Positions 58,782 through 64,000 of a DNA stretch of 64,000 nucleotides are shown here, in pieces. The DNA lies in NCBI GenBank assembly GCA_029747015.1, contig JAKOGI010000563.1, positions 62,001-126,000 on the forward strand. Reading direction: 5' to 3'. A model generated the notes under the pieces. The model was not told the DNA's origin. It ran no database searches and was given only the letters and a program-made list of their open reading frames with translations. This DNA comes from Carnegiea gigantea (Eukaryota; Streptophyta; Magnoliopsida; Caryophyllales; Cactaceae). Position numbers and translations under genes: made by a program. Within the stretch, counting starts at the first letter, position 1. Each line of letters starts with the position of its first letter.

Positions 58782-59128
58782 TGTTAGTGGGTTAGAGTGG
58801 CCAACGGCCACTAAGCTAAAATGGAGGGATCCTTGAGGGATTTTAGGGGGCCATTTTTAGTGAGTGGTTATGGCTAAGTGCCATATAAATACCCCCCAAT
58901 CTGTTTGTCAGGTACATAACAATTGCATACAAAATTACAGTGTTTTTAACACTCTCATTACTCTCCCTCTCTATCTAAACGTGTGAGTGATTGTGTGTCA
59001 CTTGGTCGGGTTTGAGACATGGTCATTCTACCGGGACTCTAGTAGCCACCGGGATACAATTCGTGGAGCAAAAGACATCAAAGAGATCAGTTCGCTTCCG
59101 CCTATTTAGGACGTCAAATCTACTAACA
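58782..59128 (+). repeat. Copia-4 3' LTR
   Basis: 347 bp with intact TG...CA ends. Confidence 0.92.
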
Positions 59129-59133
59129 CACTG
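59129..59133. repeat. Copia-4 target-site duplication, right copy (cactg)
   Basis: Matches 51512-51516. Confidence 0.92.
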
Positions 59134-59914
59134 TAATTAGACATGGAAAATAGGAGAACCCAGAAACCCAACATACCCTTGATTCTGCTTGCAGAATCCT
59201 CCGATCATGTTCTTCGGTCTGTCCTTCTTAATACTTCCTTACAACAAGGAAAAAATTTGGAACTTTCCAAAAAAAAGGCCAATAAAACAATTTTGACTGT
59301 AGTACTGTACTGATGGTGCTACATCAGAAAACAGCAATCACCAATATATGGAATCATTGACAATTTAATAATAAAAGCTCCGCTATTCTCAGCACAAAAC
59401 TGAAAGACACTTTTCACCTCATGATGACTCTAACCACGATTGTACATTACATGCCAACGAATGAACAGAATCATCGAGCATAGCCTGAAAATAACAGAAC
59501 CCTGTATTGTTGGTTATAACTTGAAATCTGTACCATCTTCTCAGCAAACATATATAACCGTCGGTGGTGATGAATAACTGATAATGGGTGGTGGAATTGT
59601 TCCGATGGTTTTAGATTTTGGTTTCTATTTATAGTCAAGCCAAGGCCTCCAACAGAGATCTTTTTATCTTTGCCATCTTTCAACGGAGATCAATGTTTTA
59701 CATAGCCTGAATTGTCGAATCAGTGAGTATCACGATCAGCTACCAAGTATCATGTTAAAGAGTCTGTTATATCATTTATATGATGATACAGAAATGATCA
59801 AAAATTAATTGATACAGAGAATACTCTCTAGAGCTTAGTCCTGTTGACAATAAGGTGATTATATGAGCCCATCTTGTAGCTGCGGAGAACCTCATATAAT
59901 AATATACTTTTACT
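59134..59914. other. Continuation of the UBL-D 3' flank
   Basis: Without Copia-4 this joins 51511. Part of it (about 59325-59400, gctacatcagaaaacagcaa) resembles 63824-63900 downstream of UBL-E. A minus-strand frame at 59683-59471 reads KDGKDKKISVGGLGLTINRN and may be the 3' end of a neighbouring minus-strand gene; I do not recognise it. Confidence 0.45.
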
Positions 59915-60871
59915 GGTTAAAATAATACACCCTTGAACTTTTAATCAAGGGTGGTACATGTCCTGGACTTCAAAATTTAAGCAAATACTCTGGGATAAAC
60001 AAAACATTTTTATTTCTTTACCATTATTGATGACGTGGCTTTTAAAGTAATGATGTGGCCTGTAAACAGGTGATGTGGCTCGATAAATTATATACAACAT
60101 AACCTAACTTCAAATTAATCAAACTTAAATCTTACCTAATTTTGAATCTTTTCAAGCTAAAATCAATACGTTATATAGAGTTAATTAGATCAAACATAGT
60201 CATATGGAATTTATCAAAATAAATAACCTTTGATGCAGATAACATGACATTGTTAAATTTTGAGTCAATATCCTGAATATGATTGTCTTCGTTGTATATC
60301 ATATTAATTTCAAATTGACTTCAAGTTGTTAGCCCGACTTAAGTTCAATTTAGATTAATATATGATTAAAATATATTTGAATTTGTTATTATATTTTCCA
60401 TAAACTTGTCAACCTGAAAATGAAGTTAAATTTAGACGTAATTATTTCATACTTGTTTATCTGACTAGGGTTAATTGGAATTCAATTGCATATTAGTTCT
60501 AAAAATTTGATACAAAACTCTAAATTCTTCTACATTATTAATTAAGTGCGGATTAATTTTTCTAGATTTCCAACACTTTAAACTCTAAATTCTTCTACAA
60601 AATCAAGGATTTACTATGTATGTGTTTAAAATATTTTTAAACATTTTAACATTATATTGGTGATTAAGTCATGCCATTAATTCAGAAAAAAGAGAAATAA
60701 ACCATGTCATCAATTTTGTGCTTAACAAACCATGTCCTCAACTAAATAATTAAAAAAGCAATTGTTTAATTAAGTCGAGGGGGTATTTGCTTTAACTTTT
60801 AAGTTCAACATTATTTTCCTCCGTAGGCTAAAAGTTCAAGGGTATCATATATTAACAACTATGCTTTTACT
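59907..60871. mobile_element. Non-autonomous DNA transposon (Mutator-like?), about 950 bp
   Basis: Ends contain atacacccttgaactttta (about 59926) and taaaagttcaagggtatcat (about 60829), with further paired words inside (caaatactctggg; gggggtatttgc), giving inverted repeats of about 80 bp. The flanks cttttact (59907-59914 and 60864-60871) are identical. The interior is AT-rich with no transposase. The class is inferred from inverted-repeat length and duplication size. Confidence 0.55.
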
Positions 60872-61254
60872 TGTAAATTAACAGTGCATTTTATATTTTT
60901 CCTTTTTTATTTGTCACTTGTAAAATCAATATCAAGGACATTTTTAGCATGAGAAAATTCATACATCTATGCAACTTTATTTATATAAGTTTCCAACCTT
61001 TTCCAATTACAATTGCAAAACCATATTTATCTATGACTCATTCATCTTTTGGATTTTATATTTCGCTTTCCCGAAAAACAGAAATTGGTAATTGCGAAAT
61101 CAAGAAATCATATAATTTAACACATTTCACTTTCGTTCTGGTAAATGCTCGCCGAATCCTGAATAGTGCGCGCGAATAATTAACGGTCCAGTTATAAATA
61201 CCCGTCCCCAACAACCCGTTCTGTTACTCAAAACAGAACTCCACTCCCCCAACA

Positions 61255-61292
<38 letters not shown>

Positions 61293-61318
61293 AGGAGAAG
61301 AAGAAGAAGAAAATCAAG
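60872..61318 (+). promoter_or_regulatory. UBL-E upstream region with TATA box and (AG)n leader
   Basis: TATAAATA at 61193-61200 lies 119 nt before the start codon. The surrounding sequence (aacggtcca...acccgtcccc, tctgttactcaaaa) is shared with UBL-A. An (ag)n run of about 30 bases (61259-61290) followed by a gaa-rich stretch forms the presumed 5' leader. Confidence 0.65.
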
Positions 61319-62776
61319 ATGATTGTGTTAGTGGAGGAGGAAGATGGGTCATTATTCACCATGGACATAGACTCCTCTGACACAATATTGCAGCTAAAGG
61401 AAAATATCCACGACTACACACGCATACTCCCCACTCACCAGATTCTGAGCTTCCACGGCAGTGTCCTTGACGACACTCGCAACGTCGAGTTCTACTCCAT
61501 CCTCGCCTACTCCACCATTCAACTCACCATCGTCAACCCCTCTCCCAACCAAGGTGGCGCCACCCGTGCAGTCCAGCTCCTTATGGTTAGCCCCTGCTCG
61601 GAAACCCCTACAATGCAACAAGCCGACCTCACTGAATCTGTTCTTCAGCTTAAACAGAGACTTGAGAAAAGACTTGGTCAGTTTCTTTATGTTTCTGTAA
61701 TTTGTGTTTCAACAACTGCTTCTTGATGCTCTCTATCTGGGTCATAATAGGAATTGAATATACTCACCAATTCATTTCAGGGTGCTAATCTGACACTGCG
61801 TGTTGAAATCTAATATTAACCAGCAGTTCTTGATAATCTAATCATCAATACAATACTAAGCAATATAATTCTTGAGAATCAGGGTGGTCAATGTAATAAC
61901 AAGGGGTTCTTGATTATAAATTTATTGTGAAAATGTTACTGACTTTATGCTTTAACCAAGTTTAATTAATCCAGATGTAAATCTAATATTAAAGGGAACT
62001 CCATCAGAGACTTGGTCAGTTTCTTTGTTTTTCTTTCTGTAATTTTGTGTTGCAAGAAGTGCTTCTTGATGTTCTCCATCTGGGTCATAATAGAAATTGA
62101 ATATACTGAGCAATTCATTTTCTGGGTGCAATTTGACTCAGTGCTTGTTATAATAATACTAAGAAATCTCTGAGAATAACTTGGTAATGTGATACCAAGG
62201 GTTTTCTGATCGATTATAACATTCTTGTGAAACTGCCACTGATTTTATATTTTAACCAAGTTTTGGTAAGCTAGGCGTTAATCTAATACTAAGCAGCTCC
62301 AGATGAACCTGGTTTAACTCTAATGCTGACCAGTTCTAGCTAATCTGGGAGTTAATCTGGTGCTAAGCAGTTCTTGATAATGTGGTATTGACATAAGCTG
62401 AGTAGTTCTTGATCCGTTTCGTGTGCAAATGTTTCTTGCAGGGATTCCTCCTCATGTGCTGGGGGTGTCTCTGAGTCCAAAGCATCATGAGCTGCTGGAT
62501 GCCAAGCGCTTATATGATTACGGCCTCAAAGATGGGAGTCACATCTACATCTACACTAAGGAAGGCTCATCAAGTTCCAGTGAAGCTGAAGCTTCGGCAA
62601 ACGACCAGTCTGAAGGATCGCCGAATGCTGATGTTGATTCTACTGACGAAGAGAAGGTAAAATTAGCAGACTCTTTATAACTTCCTTTTCAGTAACTCTG
62701 ATATGATTTCAAACTTTCTTATGGATCATGATGGATTCTGATCTGAAAATGTGTACAGGTCCTAAAAGATGACTAG
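61319..62776 (+). CDS. UBL-E: intact tandem ubiquitin-like protein gene
   Basis: Three exons, 61319-61676, 62442-62656 and 62759-62776, sum to 591 nt (196 residues plus stop), all GT-AG. UBL 1 (residues 1-75) begins MIVLVEEEDGSLFTMDIDSS and contains QLKENIHDYTRILPTHQILS. UBL 2 starts at about residue 84 (AVQLLMVSP), is interrupted by the phase-1 intron in its helix (LKQRLEKRLG) and ends AKRLYDYGLKDGSHIYIYTK. A Ser/Glu/Asp-rich tail follows, then exon 3 adds only VLKDD before the stop. No C-terminal Gly-Gly is present, so the product is not a conjugated ubiquitin but a ubiquitin-fold protein, as in Arabidopsis At4g05230-05310, whose role is unknown. In A and D exon 3 encodes a further UBL; here it is cut to six codons. 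Confidence 0.85.
61677..62441 (+). repeat. UBL-E intron 1 with the family's degenerate repeats
   Basis: 765 bp. Units such as cagttcttgataatctaatc and taatactaagca recur. It also repeats the exon-1 border words (cttggtcagtttctttg at about 62010 copies the donor region at 61673). The last unit abuts the acceptor tttcttgcag. Confidence 0.75.
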
Positions 62777-64000
62777 AATGTGATATATCATGTATAAGAG
62801 CATCTTTCCTATGGATAAAGTTCATTAGAAAGAACAAATGGAGATACCAATGGGACTGTCAATGCTGGATTCCAAATCTACTGGCTTCACTTCAGGCAGT
62901 GTATTCTTTCAGGTTGAGTTGTTGCACTTGCAGACCATAAGACTTTTTCTTCTTTTCTTCTGGTTTCTTGAATGATGAGGAATAATGCGTAGGTTTCTAG
63001 AAGAGGACAATCTTTTGTTTAGCTCAGTGTGTTTTGGTGTGTAGTTTTTGCATTAAGTTTTGCAGCATTGATAGAGAAATGATATACTCTTCCGCATGCC
63101 ATAATGCAATGTTATAGTGTTACATTTTGAAATGAAATGATACAGGTTAATATGCACTTCAGATGTTCAAAAACATTGATTTTTAGTTTCATGCTCTCAT
63201 AGCAATGCAAGTATGAACTGTGTTCCCAGACTAAGGAGTGTCCCACATGTATCTCAGAGCATCTGATGATAGTATCATAGCTATTTGCAGTCTCAAATAG
63301 CATCCTAGCTATTTTCAGTCTCATTTGGAATATAGTATCTACTTTCAGGCATTTTTTTTGAAGCGGCCCATGTGTTGAACTCAAAACAGGCTAGGCATAT
63401 TCCTATAATAAACTAATCAAGTGGGTTCACTGCTGCTGATGGATGAGTCCAATGCAAGCATGCACCATGACGAACTTGAAAATTAAAGTGAAAAACAAGG
63501 ATGACACAGCCTTGATTTTGTTACCTAGACCTCCATTATGCCTCCAGTCCAATTCTCTTTGTTACCTTCTTAGCGGCTCCACGGCAGCAAGAGATGCTCT
63601 TTTGCTTCTCTTTCTCTTCTCCTTCTCTGTCTGTTCTAGGCTAGGATTTGGAGTTACCCATTTGCAAAGTTTTCTGAGTGAAGGTGCTCAAATCAGCAGT
63701 TCAACAAAAATAAGCATTAGTAGTTTCAAGCATCAATGACCTTTCTCTCACATGAAGAAAAGGGTTTCAAATTTTCCACAAATTATACCAACGGAACAAT
63801 CTTGATTGATTACATGAAAGCTGCTACAGCTGAAAACAGCAATGACCAATGTGATAGCAACCATCATAAAATGATAAAAGCCTAATGTCACCATTCACAA
63901 TTACCAATGAAAGACGAATTCCTACATAGAACTCTAAGCTCGAATGTCCAAACTGGATGAAAAGGAACGGCAACAAATCAACAGAACTCATGCAAAGCAT
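62777..64000. other. UBL-E 3' flank
   Basis: 62777-62880 keeps traces of the lost third UBL (ggagataccaatgggactgt). The 3'-UTR-like block (ataatgcaatgttatagtgtt at about 63101) is shared with UBL-D. The open frame 63443-63739 has a hydrophobic stretch but no known family. 63824-63900 resembles 59325-59400. Confidence 0.5.

Larger units (their letters stand above)
51517..59128 (+). mobile_element. Copia-4: 7.6-kb Ty1/copia element with a long leader
   Basis: LTRs 51517-51875 (359 bp) and 58782-59128 (347 bp) start tgttagtgggttagagtggc and the right one ends ctactaaca (left one ctactaata). Perfect cactg duplication. The primer-binding site tggtatcagagcc follows the left LTR; purine-rich gcggccgagtgggaa precedes the right LTR. 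It differs from the other three copia elements in having a 1.6-kb leader and a 1.0-kb tail outside gag-pol. Lineage not assigned. Confidence 0.94.

Noticed and set aside
63443..63739. 98-codon open frame with a hydrophobic stretch
   Set aside because: No family match recognised, no splice or promoter support, and it lies in the UBL 3' flank that is non-coding in the other copies.
1..64000. CRISPR arrays, bacterial operons, rRNA or tRNA genes
   Set aside because: No regularly spaced palindromic repeats, ribosome binding sites or cloverleaf genes were seen. The tRNA-Met-like words found are retrotransposon primer-binding sites.

Overview
The window is nuclear DNA of a flowering plant. It has spliced genes with GT-AG introns, plant families (a plant EHD GTPase, a two-helix mitochondrial pyruvate carrier subunit, tandem ubiquitin-like genes of the Arabidopsis At4g05230-05310 type), Ty1/copia elements primed by initiator tRNA-Met, a plant L1-type LINE, many MITEs and a short plastid accD fragment. 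Well over half of the window is transposon. The species cannot be named from this; a dicot-type or magnoliid angiosperm fits.

Layout, left to right. (1) 367-528: first coding exon of a probably mitochondrial protein, minus strand, running off the left edge. (2) About 1.1-11.6 kb: a decayed L1-type LINE on the minus strand, broken by a hAT-like MITE (11104-11347) and by copia element Copia-1 (5953-10916, TSD ctaac). (3) 13062-15908: nine exons of an EHD-type dynamin-superfamily GTPase (minus), with no recognisable EH domain upstream. (4) 16.2-19.4 kb: a plastid accD fragment, then a small LTR element (16730-19361) that carries a PTB-like RNA-recognition-motif remnant. (5) 21488-21616: a second mitochondrial-leader exon (minus). 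(6) 23334-30165: a complete five-exon pyruvate carrier (MPC) gene (minus) whose third intron holds a very young non-autonomous TR-GAG element (24465-28422, TSD ccaag). (7) 30.4-32.9 kb: four MITE-like elements. (8) 33-63 kb: a plus-strand tandem array of multi-ubiquitin-like genes. Copies A, B and D are decayed and copy E (61319-62776) is intact. Copia-2 (38969-44488), Copia-3 (45012-50099) and Copia-4 (51517-59128) have landed in the array; Copia-3 sits exactly inside copy D.

How the genes relate. The host genes do not form one pathway. EHD2, an MPC subunit (NRGA1) and a ubiquitin-like cluster are, from memory, close together on Arabidopsis chromosome 4 (At4g05230-At4g05590), so the window probably represents a conserved block inflated by transposons. 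Insertion order can be read in several places: Copia-1 is younger than the LINE, a MITE is younger than Copia-2, and TR-GAG (LTRs about 99% identical by eye) is probably the youngest large insertion. All exon models come from reading splice sites and family similarity by eye. Reading-frame sums close exactly for the EHD, MPC and UBL-E models.
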